A DNA stretch of 64,000 bases from Pseudomonas brassicacearum (GTDB lineage: Bacteria; Pseudomonadota; Gammaproteobacteria; Pseudomonadales; Pseudomonadaceae). Below the pieces are notes generated by a model. That model had not been told where the DNA came from. It saw only the letters and a program-made list of their open reading frames with translations, and ran no database searches. Location: NCBI RefSeq assembly GCF_000585995.1, contig NZ_CP007410.1:5049430-5113429 (forward strand), given 5' to 3'. The position numbers and the translations under genes were made by a program. This document shows, one piece after another, positions 1-9,438 of the stretch (positions within the stretch are counted from its first letter, which is position 1; every line of letters begins with the position of its first letter).

Positions 1-55
1 CGCGCCAGGTGGCGTTCGTCGCGATCAGACGTATCGGTGCTGAGGGAGTCGGTCA
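1..55 (-). CDS. Partial CDS, N-terminus only, unknown product
   Basis: An ATG on the minus strand at 55 is preceded by a GGAG ribosome-binding site at good spacing and opens a frame that runs off the left edge. Only about 18 residues are visible (M-T-D-S-L-S-T-D-T and onward, acidic and polar). That is too little to identify the protein. The start itself is credible because of the ribosome-binding site. Confidence 0.5.
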
Positions 56-500
56 TGGGGGGCTCTCCGTTGGGATTGGATAACGGCGGGCAGGCACAAA
101 AAAGACGGCAACAAGCCTGGCATCGCCCACCGTGATGCCGTTGGATGAATCAGGCCGGTCTCCGGGCTCATGAGCGGCGTGGTGCCGGGCTGCGCGCCTT
201 CCCATGTCCATGGACACAGTGGCCTGTAGGCAACCTTGACTCATTTACCGTTGCGGGGGCAGCGCCGGGTTCGTGTGCACTCACCGGCTTCCCTGTTTCA
301 CTCTGTCGGCCAAACGGCCACAGAGCACCTGAAACAAGCGGCGAAGGTTAGAGGGTTGGGGGTGGAGCGTCAATTAAAGCCGTTTGTCGACACAGTCATT
401 GGCGCCAATCAATAAAATGACGCCAATCTTGTGTGATTCTGCGGCAAGTGATATCAAAGCGACATTACGACCCGATATCACAAAAACAAGAGGGCAAGGT
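56..500. other. Intergenic region, no gene recognised
   Basis: This 445-bp gap separates the partial minus-strand gene from the plus-strand gene at 501. Short open frames exist on both strands but show no ribosome-binding site or recognisable protein character. It presumably holds divergent promoters; no clear -35/-10 pair or operator was picked out. Confidence 0.4.
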
Positions 501-1085
501 ATGCAAGGCATGATCATCAGCAATCCAAAACTGGAGTTCCTGCGCCCGGTGCTGGAACGTTGGTTTGACTGTATCGACCGCTACAACGCCGTGCGCGGCG
601 ATAACGACACGCCTTACTGGTTCGATGAACGCGCCAATCTCAGCTTGCTGTCGGCCGCCGCCTGGATGGCCGAGATGGTCACGCTGCAGAACGCGCCGAC
701 CCGCAAGCAGAATGAAGAAGGCGAACGCAACGTCAGCGCCGATCTGCTTATCGCCAGTACCGAGGAGCGCGCCTTCATCCAGGCCACCCAACGCTGGCCC
801 AAGGTCAACAACCTGAACCTGACCCAACCGCTGTCGGAAGCCGCCAGCGATGCCAAGCGCATCAGCTACCCCAGCGACCTGAAGCTGGGCTGCCTGTTCG
901 TCTCGCCGCAAAAAGCCCAGCAAAGCGCCACGCCCGAAGAACTGCAAGACATGATCGACGACCTGCAAAAGGAAAACACCTGCGCCGTGGCCTGGTACTT
1001 CCCTTATGCCTATCGCAAGTTACGCAACGAGGCTGGGCACTATCACCCCGGCATCGCCGTGCTGTTCAAACAGGCCCACGGCTGA
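501..1085 (+). CDS. Conserved hypothetical protein
   Basis: The product is a 194-aa soluble protein with no signal peptide or membrane segment. The frame is open from 384, but the upstream part reads like untranslated sequence. The ATG at 501 follows AGGGCAAGGT; a second ATG at 510 is also possible. The protein is rich in aromatic and acidic residues, with a repetitive W/Y/F pattern near residues 15-50. I do not recognise a domain and assign no function. A REP pair follows directly, so it is probably a single-gene transcription unit. Confidence 0.7.
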   Translation: MQGMIISNPKLEFLRPVLERWFDCIDRYNAVRGDNDTPYWFDERANLSLLSAAAWMAEMVTLQNAPTRKQNEEGERNVSADLLIASTEERAFIQATQRWPKVNNLNLTQPLSEAASDAKRISYPSDLKLGCLFVSPQKAQQSATPEELQDMIDDLQKENTCAVAWYFPYAYRKLRNEAGHYHPGIAVLFKQAHG

Positions 1086-1098
1086 CTCATTCAAGAAC

Positions 1099-1188
1099 TG
1101 TGGGAGCGAGCTTGCTCGCGATAGCGGTGCACTTGGCAACATCAATCTTGGCTGTCACACCGCCATCGCGAGCAAGCTCGCTCCCATA
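1099..1188. repeat. REP pair (REPIN), family A
   Basis: Two inverted copies of the unit TGTGGGAGCGAGCTTGCTCG flank a short variable loop. This is the common P. fluorescens intergenic REP doublet and it lies just after the stop codon at 1085. Confidence 0.9.
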
Positions 1189-1282
1189 AAGTTTTACCTG
1201 GCAGACTGGCCTACCCGCAGTTGAACCATCGCGCGTCTACGCTTCTCTATGAATAACTACATGCATTCATAGGGAAGCCAGC

Positions 1283-2593
1283 ATGCTCAAGCCACCGCAC
1301 CTTCTGATCGTTGCCCTTGCCGCCGGGCTTGTCGCTTGTGGCGAGTCTTCCACGCTGCAAGTGTCCGACGGCACCGGTCCTGCACCGAAACTGCCCGAAC
1401 CAAACAAGACCCTGGTCCCTACCGTCAACATCGCCGAAGCAATCGGCTGGCCGGACGGCGCCAAGCCTACCGCGGCCCAGGGCCTGCAAGTGGGCGCCTT
1501 CGCCGAAGGGCTGGACCATCCGCGCTGGCTCTATGTGTTGCCCAATGGCGATGTGCTGGTGGCCGAAACCAACGCCCCGCCCAAACCAGACGATAGCAAG
1601 GGCATTCGTGGCTGGGTGATGAAAAAGGTCATGGGCCGCGCCGGTGCCGGCGTGCCCAGCCCTAATCGCATCACGCTTTTGCGCGACGCCAATCACGACG
1701 GCATCGCCGAAACCCGTACGGTGTTCCTGGAAAATCTCAATTCACCGTTCGGCATGACTTTGGTGGGCAATGACCTGTATGTGGCCGACACCGACCGACT
1801 GATCCGCTTCCCCTACAAGGACGGTGACACGCAGATCAAGGCGCAACCGACCAAGGTCGTCGACTTGCCGGGCGGCACACTCAACCATCACTGGACCAAA
1901 AACGTGATCGCCAGCCAGGATGGCAGCAAGCTGTATGTCACCACCGGCTCGAACAGCAACGTCGCGGAAAACGGCATGGAGGCCGAAGAAGGCCGCGCCG
2001 CCATCTGGGAAGTGGACCGTGCCAGCGGCAATCACCGTATTTTTGCCTCGGGTCTGCGCAACCCCAACGGGCTGGCCTGGGAACCCAGCAGCGGCGCCCT
2101 GTGGACAGCAGTGAACGAGCGGGATGAGATCGGCAGCGATCTGGTGCCGGACTACATCACTTCGGTCAAGGACGGCGCGTTCTATGGCTGGCCCTACAGC
2201 TACTACGGGCAGCACGTCGATGTCCGGGTCGAACCGCAGAACCCGGCCCTGGTGGCCAAGGCCATCGCCCCGGACTACGCCGTCGGCCCTCACACCGCCT
2301 CGCTGGGCCTGACCTTCGCCGAAGGCAGTCGCTTGCCCGCGCCGTTTACCGAAGGAGCTTTCGTCGGGCAGCACGGTTCCTGGAACCGCAAGCCCCACAG
2401 CGGTTATAAGGTGATTTTTGTACCGTTCACTGGCGGCAAGCCAGTGGGACAACCCGTGGATGTACTCACCGGTTTCCTGAACACCGACGAAAAAGCCCTG
2501 GGCCGGCCGGTGGGCGTGGTGATCGATAAACAGGGGGGGTTGTTGGTGGCCGATGATGTGGGGAACAAGATTTGGCGGGTGTCGGCTAAATAA
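1283..2593 (+). CDS. PQQ-type sugar (sorbosone) dehydrogenase family lipoprotein
   Basis: The 436-aa product is a predicted lipoprotein: the N-terminal signal ends in a lipobox L-V-A-C with the modified Cys near residue 19. The body is a six-bladed beta-propeller of the glucose/sorbosone dehydrogenase family. Visible hallmarks are [20 protein letters not shown], an HDGIAETR calcium-binding-like loop, [32 protein letters not shown], and [16 protein letters not shown] near the C-terminus. Family members oxidise aldoses or related sugars in the periplasm using PQQ; the substrate cannot be read from sequence. It stands alone between two REP elements. The start is the ATG after a GGGAAGCCAGC region. 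Confidence 0.85.
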   Translation: MLKPPHLLIVALAAGLVACGESSTLQVSDGTGPAPKLPEPNKTLVPTVNIAEAIGWPDGAKPTAAQGLQVGAFAEGLDHPRWLYVLPNGDVLVAETNAPPKPDDSKGIRGWVMKKVMGRAGAGVPSPNRITLLRDANHDGIAETRTVFLENLNSPFGMTLVGNDLYVADTDRLIRFPYKDGDTQIKAQPTKVVDLPGGTLNHHWTKNVIASQDGSKLYVTTGSNSNVAENGMEAEEGRAAIWEVDRASGNHRIFASGLRNPNGLAWEPSSGALWTAVNERDEIGSDLVPDYITSVKDGAFYGWPYSYYGQHVDVRVEPQNPALVAKAIAPDYAVGPHTASLGLTFAEGSRLPAPFTEGAFVGQHGSWNRKPHSGYKVIFVPFTGGKPVGQPVDVLTGFLNTDEKALGRPVGVVIDKQGGLLVADDVGNKIWRVSAK

Positions 2594-2650
2594 CCCGCCA
2601 CCCAAGACTTGTGAAGGAACTCTGTTTGGTCTGGGGACATGGTGAACACC

Positions 2651-2745
2651 TGTGGCGAGGGAGCTTGCTCCCGCTGGGCTGCGAAGCAGCCCCCAGCTTC
2701 TGGCGGTTGCTGCGCAACCCAGCGGGAGCAAGCTCCCTCGCCACA
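2651..2745. repeat. REP pair (REPIN), family B
   Basis: Inverted copies of a unit beginning TGTGGCGAGGGAGCTTGCTC flank the family-B loop with its GGGCTGCG and CGCAACCC arms. It lies between convergent genes and may act as a transcription end. Confidence 0.9.
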
Positions 2746-2776
2746 AAAGCTTTCTAGCACTGCAAAAGTCGAAGGG

Positions 2777-3310
2777 TCAGGGATTACGCGCCAGATGCTC
2801 CGGCTGCAGCACCCGCTTGGCGCCCAGGTAAGCCTTCTGCCAATAGGCCTTGGACAGGCTATCGAGCTTGACCGTGCCACCGGTGGCCGGTGCATGGACG
2901 AAACGGCCCTCGCCTACATAGATCCCGGCATGGCTGACTTGGGAGCCGCCGTTGGTGGCGAAGAAAATCAAGTCACCGGACTGCAAGGCTTCCTTACCGA
3001 CATCCGGGGCGCGCATGCCGATCATTTCCCGCGTGGAACGCGGCAGGGAAATGCCCGCCGCATCGCGGTAGACATAGCCAATCAGGCCGCTGCAATCGAA
3101 ACCCGAATCCGGCGTGTTACCCCCCCAGCGATACGGCGTCCCCACCAGGCCCAGCGCCCGAAAAAGCACATCTTCGGCGGCCGGGGAAAAGGCTTGCGAG
3201 GGGGCGAAGACCACTGGAGCCCGCACGGGTGCTGGCGGCGGAGTGCGGCTGGCGCAGGCGCTGAGCAGCGCGGCAAGGAACATGAGAGCGAGGCGGGCCG
3301 ACGTCGACAT
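2777..3310 (-). CDS. NlpC/P60 family lipoprotein, putative cell-wall peptidase
   Basis: This 177-aa protein has a signal peptide with lipobox L-S-A-C (Cys about residue 19) and an NlpC/P60 domain from about residue 50. The catalytic Cys lies in FDCSGLIGYV (about C73) and the His in VSHAGIYVG. The family cleaves gamma-D-Glu-diaminopimelate bonds in peptidoglycan stem peptides. The start at 3310 is chosen because it gives a proper signal peptide behind an AGGAT site; the upstream extension of the frame is arginine-rich and lacks one. It is the second of two tandem paralogues. Confidence 0.88.
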   Translation of the reverse strand: MSTSARLALMFLAALLSACASRTPPPAPVRAPVVFAPSQAFSPAAEDVLFRALGLVGTPYRWGGNTPDSGFDCSGLIGYVYRDAAGISLPRSTREMIGMRAPDVGKEALQSGDLIFFATNGGSQVSHAGIYVGEGRFVHAPATGGTVKLDSLSKAYWQKAYLGAKRVLQPEHLARNP

Positions 3311-3475
3311 ATGCAGAACAATCCTGATCTGGATGCGGCTTTTCTGCCGTGGGCATGAAAACAAATCCGCCTGCGTAATACGCAGGCGGATTGCCATCAA
3401 TCAATGATCAAGGATTCTAGCGGCTATGCAGCAAACTTCAAGTAAGACTTTAAGTTTGCCTTACAAACTGTGTGC

Positions 3476-4102
3476 TTACTTGCGGGCAGTGACCACAGTC
3501 GGGGCCATGGCGAGGGCGCGCTTGGCTTCGATGAAAGTCTTGTTCCAGTAGCTGTCGCCCAGGCTATCGATTCGCACGCCACCGCTGCGGCGGCTGCTGG
3601 AATGGATGAACTGGTTGTCACCCAGGTAGATACCGGCGTGACTGACACGACCGCGACGACCGTTGGTGCTGAAGAACAGCAGGTCACCGGGTTCCAGTTG
3701 GTTGCGCGCAACCAGCGGAGCGTTCACGTTGATCATTTCCCGCGTGGAACGCGGCAGGTTCATGCCGGCCTCTTCGCGGAACAGATAGCCGATGAAACCG
3801 CTGCAATCGAAGCCGGCTTCAGAGGTACCGCCAAAACGGTACCGGGTACCGATCAACGACATGCCACGCTCCAGAATGCTGTCGGCCAACACTGGAAGCT
3901 GATAAGGCTTGCTGCCGGCGAAAGCTGCCAGCTCTTTGTCGGAGGCCATTTCTTCCTGGAACGCAACGGAGGAAGACTGGGCGGTAACGGAGTTCCTGAC
4001 CTGTGGTTGTGGCGCTTGCTGGGACACTGGAGAGTGGGCAGCGCAACCGAACAACAGGGTAACGAGTGCGAGAGGCACGAGGGGTGCGAAGCGATTTAGC
4101 AT
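3476..4102 (-). CDS. NlpC/P60 family lipoprotein, putative cell-wall peptidase
   Basis: The 208-aa product has a signal peptide with lipobox L-F-G-C (Cys about residue 20), a polar linker rich in Gln, Ser and Val, and a C-terminal NlpC/P60 domain. The catalytic Cys lies in AGFDCSGFIGY (about C100) and the His in RVSHAGIYLG. It shares the PRSTREMI segment with its neighbour at 2777-3310, so the two are a local duplication. A GTG two codons upstream (4108) is an alternative start. Confidence 0.88.
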   Translation of the reverse strand: MLNRFAPLVPLALVTLLFGCAAHSPVSQQAPQPQVRNSVTAQSSSVAFQEEMASDKELAAFAGSKPYQLPVLADSILERGMSLIGTRYRFGGTSEAGFDCSGFIGYLFREEAGMNLPRSTREMINVNAPLVARNQLEPGDLLFFSTNGRRGRVSHAGIYLGDNQFIHSSSRRSGGVRIDSLGDSYWNKTFIEAKRALAMAPTVVTARK

Positions 4103-4316
4103 GGGCACGACCGTGGCTGAAGTAGTAAAGATGGCGAGACTATGCCTTCTATCATCCTCATTTGCAAATTCAATCGATGCAAATGTGACTTCTCGGTTTC
4201 GCCTTTACATCTAAGCGCTTAAGCCCGATTTGAACGGCTTGCAGCCCTGCAGCCCAGCAAAACCGCGGGCTTCACCGCGTCCAGAAGAGGCTTTGAGCCA
4301 TCATCGCGGGACAGTT

Positions 4317-5021
4317 TTACCAGCCCAAAGTTTCTTTCAAAAAAGGAATAGTCAGCTTGCGCTGGGCTTGAAGGGAGGCTTGGTCGAGGCGCTCGAGCAA
4401 TTCGAACAGCGCGCTCATGCTGCGGGTGCCACGGGTGAGGATGAAATGCCCGACTTCATCGGTCAGGTGCAGGCCACGTCGGGAAGCACGCAGCTGTAGG
4501 GCACGGAGTTTGTCTTCGTCGGAAAGTGGACGCATCTGGAAAATCAGCGCCAGGGTGAGACGGGACTTGAGGTCCGCCAGCTTCACCGGCAACTCTCGCG
4601 GCGACGTCGATGCGGCGATCAGCAACCGCCGACCGCTGTCGCGCAACCGATTGAACAGATGGAACAGCGCTTCTTCCCAATCGGACTTGCCGGCCACCGC
4701 CTGGAGATCGTCCAGGCAGACCAGCTCGTACTGTTCAAGGTTGTCGAGGATTTCAACACCGCGATCCAGCAATTCAGCCAGCGGCAGATACACGGCCGGT
4801 TCGCCCAACTGCTCGAACCGCAGGCAAGCCGCCTGCAACAGGTGCGTGCGCCCTACCCCGTCCTTGCCCCACAGATAAATCAGGCTTTCGGTCCAGCCGG
4901 CGTCGGCTTCGCAGAGCCGCTCGACATAGCCGAGTGCAGCGGCATTAGCGCCTGGATAGTAATTGATAAAGGTAGCGTCATCACGCAGACGCACACCTAG
5001 GGGCAGCTGAATCGGTTTCAT
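4317..5021 (-). CDS. hda: DnaA regulatory inactivator Hda
   Basis: This 234-aa AAA+ protein resembles DnaA domain III without the DNA-binding domain. With the DNA-loaded beta clamp, Hda stimulates ATP hydrolysis by DnaA to prevent re-initiation. An N-terminal clamp-binding-like motif is seen as Q-L-P-L near residues 5-8. The Walker A equivalent is GKDGVGRTHLL, where Arg replaces Lys as in E. coli Hda. Walker B is ELVCLDDLQAV, and the sensor 2 region is GTRSMSALFELLERLD. It is monocistronic, with perM downstream on the same strand. Confidence 0.95.
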   Translation of the reverse strand: MKPIQLPLGVRLRDDATFINYYPGANAAALGYVERLCEADAGWTESLIYLWGKDGVGRTHLLQAACLRFEQLGEPAVYLPLAELLDRGVEILDNLEQYELVCLDDLQAVAGKSDWEEALFHLFNRLRDSGRRLLIAASTSPRELPVKLADLKSRLTLALIFQMRPLSDEDKLRALQLRASRRGLHLTDEVGHFILTRGTRSMSALFELLERLDQASLQAQRKLTIPFLKETLGW

Positions 5022-5191
5022 GCTGACTGAACAGTTCCCAAGGAACCGTTAGTGGCCTCTGTGTAAAGTGCGCAAAGTTTATACCCGTGGCGCGGGCCGC
5101 ACAATGCGCCGGACCACGAGCAAAATCAAAGGTTTGCAGCGGCAAGGGTATGGAGCGTCAGTTTCCCTGACGCCCAGCCCCATCAGCCGCC

Positions 5192-6265
5192 CTATAGGTC
5201 GGGGTCTTCGGCGCCGCTATAAATGTCCGAATCCTTGTACAGATCGTGCATATGGCGCACCAGCACCATGATCACTGCCGCCACCGGCAGCGCGAGCAGG
5301 ATCCCAGTGAAACCGAACAACTCGCCGCCGGCCAGGATCGCAAAGATCACCGCCACCGGATGCAGGCCAATCCGGTCGCCCACCAGCAGCGGCGTCAACA
5401 CCATGCCCTCCAGGGCCTGACCGACCATGAACACCGCCACGATGCCAACCATTGGGTACAAGTCGCCGCCGAACTGGAACAACCCGGCGACCAACGCCGC
5501 ACCGATACCAATCACAAACCCCATGTACGGCACGATGGCCGCCAGGCCGGCGATCAGGCCGATCAACAGCCCCAACTCCAGCCCCACCAGCATCAAGCCG
5601 GCCGCGTAGATGAAACCCAGCGCCACCATCACCAGCAACTGCCCGCGCACGAACGCCCCCAGCACTTCGTGGCATTCGCCGGTCAGGGTCATGATGCGTT
5701 CTTCGCGGTGACGCGGCAGCAGGCTGCGGATCTTGGCCATCATCAAGTCCCAATCCCGCAGCAGATAAAAGGCCACCACCGGAATCAGCACCAGGTTCGC
5801 CAGCCAACCGATCAACGCCAGGCCCGAGGCTGTGGCCTGGCTCAACACCACGCCAACGATGTCGGTGGTCTGGCCCATGTGCTCGCTGATGGCCGCCTTG
5901 ACCTTGTCGAACTTCCAGAAACCGTCCGCCAACCCCAGCTTCGACTGCACCCACGGCACCGCGCTGTGCTGCAACCAATCGAGCATCTGCGGCGCCAACT
6001 CGTACAGGCGCACCAGTTGCTTGGCAAGCATCGGTATCAGCACCAGCAACAGGGCGCTCACAATCAGCGTGAACAGCGCAAATACCGCCACCACGCCCCA
6101 GGTTCGCGACAGGCCGAGTTTTTCCAGGCGATCCACCACCGGATCGAACAGATAGGCCAACAGCAGCGCAACCAGGAACGGCGTGAGGATCGGATGCAGC
6201 AAATAGATAAGCGCAATCAGCAGGGCGACCCCACCCAACCAGAACCAACGCCGCGTATCGCCCAT
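5192..6265 (-). CDS. AI-2E family transporter / PerM-like permease
   Basis: The 357-aa inner-membrane protein has about eight hydrophobic segments: two at the N-terminus (residues 8-40), one near 60-85, one near 150-175, and a dense C-terminal cluster from about 210 to 335. This is the PerM/TqsA layout. Family members are proposed permeases for small molecules or ions; the substrate of the Pseudomonas member is not known to me. It lies 33 bp downstream of the DUF2066 gene on the same strand, so the two are probably co-transcribed. Confidence 0.9.
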   Translation of the reverse strand: MGDTRRWFWLGGVALLIALIYLLHPILTPFLVALLLAYLFDPVVDRLEKLGLSRTWGVVAVFALFTLIVSALLLVLIPMLAKQLVRLYELAPQMLDWLQHSAVPWVQSKLGLADGFWKFDKVKAAISEHMGQTTDIVGVVLSQATASGLALIGWLANLVLIPVVAFYLLRDWDLMMAKIRSLLPRHREERIMTLTGECHEVLGAFVRGQLLVMVALGFIYAAGLMLVGLELGLLIGLIAGLAAIVPYMGFVIGIGAALVAGLFQFGGDLYPMVGIVAVFMVGQALEGMVLTPLLVGDRIGLHPVAVIFAILAGGELFGFTGILLALPVAAVIMVLVRHMHDLYKDSDIYSGAEDPDL

Positions 6266-6298
6266 GAACCACTCCCTAGCTATATAAAGAAAGAAAAC

Positions 6299-7357
6299 CT
6301 ACCAACGGAACCGCAGATTGGCTGCCGGCGCAGGCGTTGGCGCGGTGACCGGAACCGAACCGTCGGCGGCTGGCTGAGGCACAGGCTCTGGCGCGACAGG
6401 CTCACCGGCAGGCACTTCCTGCAACTTCGCCAGGGCCAGTTGCGCTTTCAGTTGCTCGGCGCTGCCGTTGACCCGATAGACGATCCGGTCGCCTTCAACC
6501 CGCTGCAACTGCCCACCAAACGGCTCGAGCAAACGCCCAAGGGCCGCATAACGCTCCAGGTTCATGCCCTGCACTTCCAGCAATTGTTCGGTGGCCACGC
6601 CCGGCTTGGCGACGAAGCGCGGCGCCAGCCGTTGACTCACCGCCAACATCACCGCATCGGCCAGGGCGGCAGGATCGGCGCCTTGGGCGGTGCCCTGCTC
6701 GCGCTGGTCGCCCAACCACAGGCGCCAGGTCCCATGCCACTGCCCGCCCTCCTCCTTGGCATGAACCGCCAGCAAGGCGTCCGTCGCGTATCGCTCCGAG
6801 GCTTCACGCAAGGGCGCCGGGTCGTTGCCTTCCAGATTCGGCGCGGTGGCGACGATCTGCTCGCTCAAGTCCGCCAGCGGCAGGTGCAGCGGCAAACCCC
6901 GGTGCTGGGCGGCACGCCGCAGTGGCGCGGCGCTGGCCTGACCATCGCCCACCAGACTGGAGCCCTCGGTCGAGTCGTTCAGCCACCACCCCAGGATCGA
7001 TGGCCGATTCGCGCCCCACAGCGACAACCCCGCCGAACGCAAGGCCCGGTCGGAGCTCGCCGGATCGAAGTCCACCTTGAGGCTTTCTGGAGGGCCGGCG
7101 TCATAGCCATATTGAAGAATGATCTGTTGCGGATCCTTGCGGATCGCCGCCAGGCCCGGATTTTGGGCGGCCTTGGCGTCGCCGGTCAGGCGCAGCACCA
7201 ACGTGTCCAGCGCGCGCAGAGTTGCCTGGTTGCGCTCTTCCGGGGTTTGGTTGCTGACCGGCTCGAGTACTTGAAACAGGCCATTGAGGGTTTCGGCATG
7301 GCTCGCCAGGCTGATCAGCGACAGGCAGCCCACAGACAAGAATTTGAACAAACGCAT
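6299..7357 (-). CDS. DUF2066 domain-containing secreted protein
   Basis: This 352-aa protein has a clear Sec signal peptide (MRLFKFLSVGCLSLISLASHA), which supports the ATG at 7357 over upstream in-frame codons. DUF2066 proteins are periplasmic and of unknown function. The C-terminus ends in a Pro/Ala-rich tail followed by L-R-F-R-W, a terminal aromatic that could suggest an outer-membrane or surface association but is not diagnostic. It is divergent from purM across a 364-bp gap and upstream of the PerM-like gene. Confidence 0.85.
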   Translation of the reverse strand: MRLFKFLSVGCLSLISLASHAETLNGLFQVLEPVSNQTPEERNQATLRALDTLVLRLTGDAKAAQNPGLAAIRKDPQQIILQYGYDAGPPESLKVDFDPASSDRALRSAGLSLWGANRPSILGWWLNDSTEGSSLVGDGQASAAPLRRAAQHRGLPLHLPLADLSEQIVATAPNLEGNDPAPLREASERYATDALLAVHAKEEGGQWHGTWRLWLGDQREQGTAQGADPAALADAVMLAVSQRLAPRFVAKPGVATEQLLEVQGMNLERYAALGRLLEPFGGQLQRVEGDRIVYRVNGSAEQLKAQLALAKLQEVPAGEPVAPEPVPQPAADGSVPVTAPTPAPAANLRFRW

Positions 7358-7721
7358 GGAAGATTCCCGGACATAACGGCTGGAACAGGCCGTGTGAAGA
7401 AGATTGAGCATGGCTGTGACCACAGCACCCGGCAAAACATTCACACGCCCGATGGAAGTTTCGCCCTGTCATCACCATAACCGGTTACCGCTACACCTTA
7501 TACAGACGCGCTACGCAGTACCAATATAAGAAATATCGGTTTTTTTCCGTGGATATGTCCCTGCCCGTCGGCGCGAGGATGGCCGCTGCCCCTCAAGCCT
7601 GATAAAATCGCGCGCCTTCGCAGACCGGCAATGGCTGGGCTCCCGGAATAATTCGTACAACGGTTATTCAATGGCCCCGGCGCCGGTCGTTACCCAGAAA
7701 TCCCCCCTAAAGGCCTGGATC
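7358..7721. other. Divergent promoter region of the DUF2066 and purM genes
   Basis: No gene is seen in this 364-bp gap. A TAAAAT at 7603-7608 in GATAAAATCG is a possible -10 for purM, but no convincing -35 or operator was identified. An AT-rich stretch around 7520-7550 could serve the opposite strand. Confidence 0.35.
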
Positions 7722-8780
7722 ATGAGCAAGCAACCCTCCCTGAGCTACAAGGACGCCGGTGTAGACATCGACGCCGGTGAAGCATTGGTCGAACGCATCA
7801 AGAGCGTCGCCAAGCGCACTGCGCGTCCGGAAGTCATGGGCGGCCTGGGCGGTTTCGGCGCCCTCTGCGAGATCCCGGCCGGCTACAAGCAACCCGTGCT
7901 GGTCTCGGGCACCGACGGCGTCGGCACCAAGCTGCGCCTGGCACTGAACCTGAACAAGCACGACAGCATCGGCATCGACCTGGTGGCCATGTGCGTGAAC
8001 GACCTGGTGGTCTGCGGTGCCGAGCCGCTGTTCTTCCTCGACTACTACGCCACCGGCAAACTGAACGTCGACACCGCCGCCCAGGTCGTGACCGGCATCG
8101 GCGCCGGCTGTGAATTGGCCGGCTGCTCGTTGGTCGGCGGTGAAACCGCTGAAATGCCGGGCATGTACGAAGGCGAAGACTACGACCTGGCTGGTTTCTG
8201 CGTCGGCGTGGTAGAAAAAGCCGAGATCATCGACGGGTCGAAAGTCGCCGCCGGCGATGCCCTGCTCGCCCTGCCGTCCTCCGGCCCGCACTCCAACGGC
8301 TACTCGCTGATCCGCAAGATCATCGAAGTCTCCGGTGCCGACATCGAAAACACCCAGCTCGACGGCAAGCCACTGGCCGACCTGCTGATGGCCCCGACCC
8401 GCATCTACGTCAAGCCGCTGCTCAAGCTGATCAAGGACACCGGCGCCGTCAAGGCCATGGCCCACATCACGGGCGGCGGTCTGCTGGACAACATCCCCCG
8501 CGTACTGCCAAAAGGCGCCCAAGCCGTGGTCGACGTGGCGAGTTGGACCCGTCCAGCGGTGTTCGACTGGCTGCAAGAGAAAGGCAACGTCAATGAAACC
8601 GAAATGCACCGCGTGCTGAACTGCGGCGTGGGCATGGTGATTTGCGTAGCCCAGGAGCACGTCGAGACCGCCCTGAACGTATTGCGTGAAGCCGGCGAGC
8701 AGCCTTGGGTCATCGGCCAGATCGCCACCGCCGCCGAAGGTGCTGCCCAGGTCGAGCTGAAAAACCTTAAGGCGCACTGA
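7722..8780 (+). CDS. purM: Phosphoribosylformylglycinamidine cyclo-ligase
   Basis: The 352-aa cytoplasmic enzyme catalyses step five of purine synthesis, the ATP-dependent closure of FGAM to aminoimidazole ribotide. Family signatures are [20 protein letters not shown] at the N-terminus, [48 protein letters not shown] and [16 protein letters not shown]. The ATG at 7722 follows AAAGGCC and matches the usual family start; the 17-codon upstream extension is not family-like. Its stop overlaps the purN start by one base, which indicates translational coupling. Confidence 0.97.
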   Translation: MSKQPSLSYKDAGVDIDAGEALVERIKSVAKRTARPEVMGGLGGFGALCEIPAGYKQPVLVSGTDGVGTKLRLALNLNKHDSIGIDLVAMCVNDLVVCGAEPLFFLDYYATGKLNVDTAAQVVTGIGAGCELAGCSLVGGETAEMPGMYEGEDYDLAGFCVGVVEKAEIIDGSKVAAGDALLALPSSGPHSNGYSLIRKIIEVSGADIENTQLDGKPLADLLMAPTRIYVKPLLKLIKDTGAVKAMAHITGGGLLDNIPRVLPKGAQAVVDVASWTRPAVFDWLQEKGNVNETEMHRVLNCGVGMVICVAQEHVETALNVLREAGEQPWVIGQIATAAEGAAQVELKNLKAH

Positions 8781-9430
8781 TGTCCGCAACCTGTGACGTG
8801 GTGGTGCTGCTGTCCGGCACCGGCAGTAACTTGCAGGCGTTGATCGACAGTACGCGGACCGGCGACAGCCCGGTCCGTATCCGCGCGGTGATTTCCAACC
8901 GCGCCGATGCCTACGGCCTGCAACGTGCCCGGGAGGCGGGTATCGACACCCGCGTCCTGGATCACAAGGCGTTCGAGGGCCGCGAAGCCTTCGATGCCGC
9001 GCTGATGGAACAGATCGATACCTTCAACCCACAACTGGTGGTACTGGCCGGCTTCATGCGCATCCTCAGCGCCGGCTTCGTGCGTCACTATCAGGGTCGC
9101 CTGTTCAATATCCATCCCTCGCTGCTGCCCAAATACAAAGGGTTACACACTCACCAGCGGGCCCTGGAGGCCGGAGACACGGAGCACGGCTGCTCGGTAC
9201 ACTTTGTCACCGAGGAACTCGATGGCGGACCACTGGTCGTACAGGCAGTAATACCGGTAGAGTTGCACGACACGCCGCACAGCCTGGCGCAACGGGTTCA
9301 CGCCCGCGAGCACCAGATCTACCCGATGGCCGTGCGTTGGTTTGCCGAAGGACGGCTGACCCTCGACGATCGCGGTGCCTCACTGGACGGCCAGTTACTC
9401 GCCGCCAGCGGCCATTTGATTCGATACTAG
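8780..9430 (+). CDS. purN: Phosphoribosylglycinamide formyltransferase
   Basis: This 216-aa enzyme transfers a formyl group from 10-formyl-THF to GAR in step three of purine synthesis. Visible motifs are VVLLSGTGSNLQALID (phosphate loop), VVLAGFMRIL, the catalytic Asn and His in LFNIHPSLLPKYKG, and the Asp loop VTEELDGGPLVVQA. Its ATG shares one base with the purM stop, as in many gammaproteobacterial purMN operons. Confidence 0.97.
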   Translation: MSATCDVVVLLSGTGSNLQALIDSTRTGDSPVRIRAVISNRADAYGLQRAREAGIDTRVLDHKAFEGREAFDAALMEQIDTFNPQLVVLAGFMRILSAGFVRHYQGRLFNIHPSLLPKYKGLHTHQRALEAGDTEHGCSVHFVTEELDGGPLVVQAVIPVELHDTPHSLAQRVHAREHQIYPMAVRWFAEGRLTLDDRGASLDGQLLAASGHLIRY

Positions 9431-9438
9431 GAGATTTT

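Noticed and set aside
5246..7480. A 744-codon plus-strand open frame, Gln/Arg/His-rich
   Set aside because: It is antisense to the PerM-like and DUF2066 genes and has the composition of a shadow frame in high-GC DNA.
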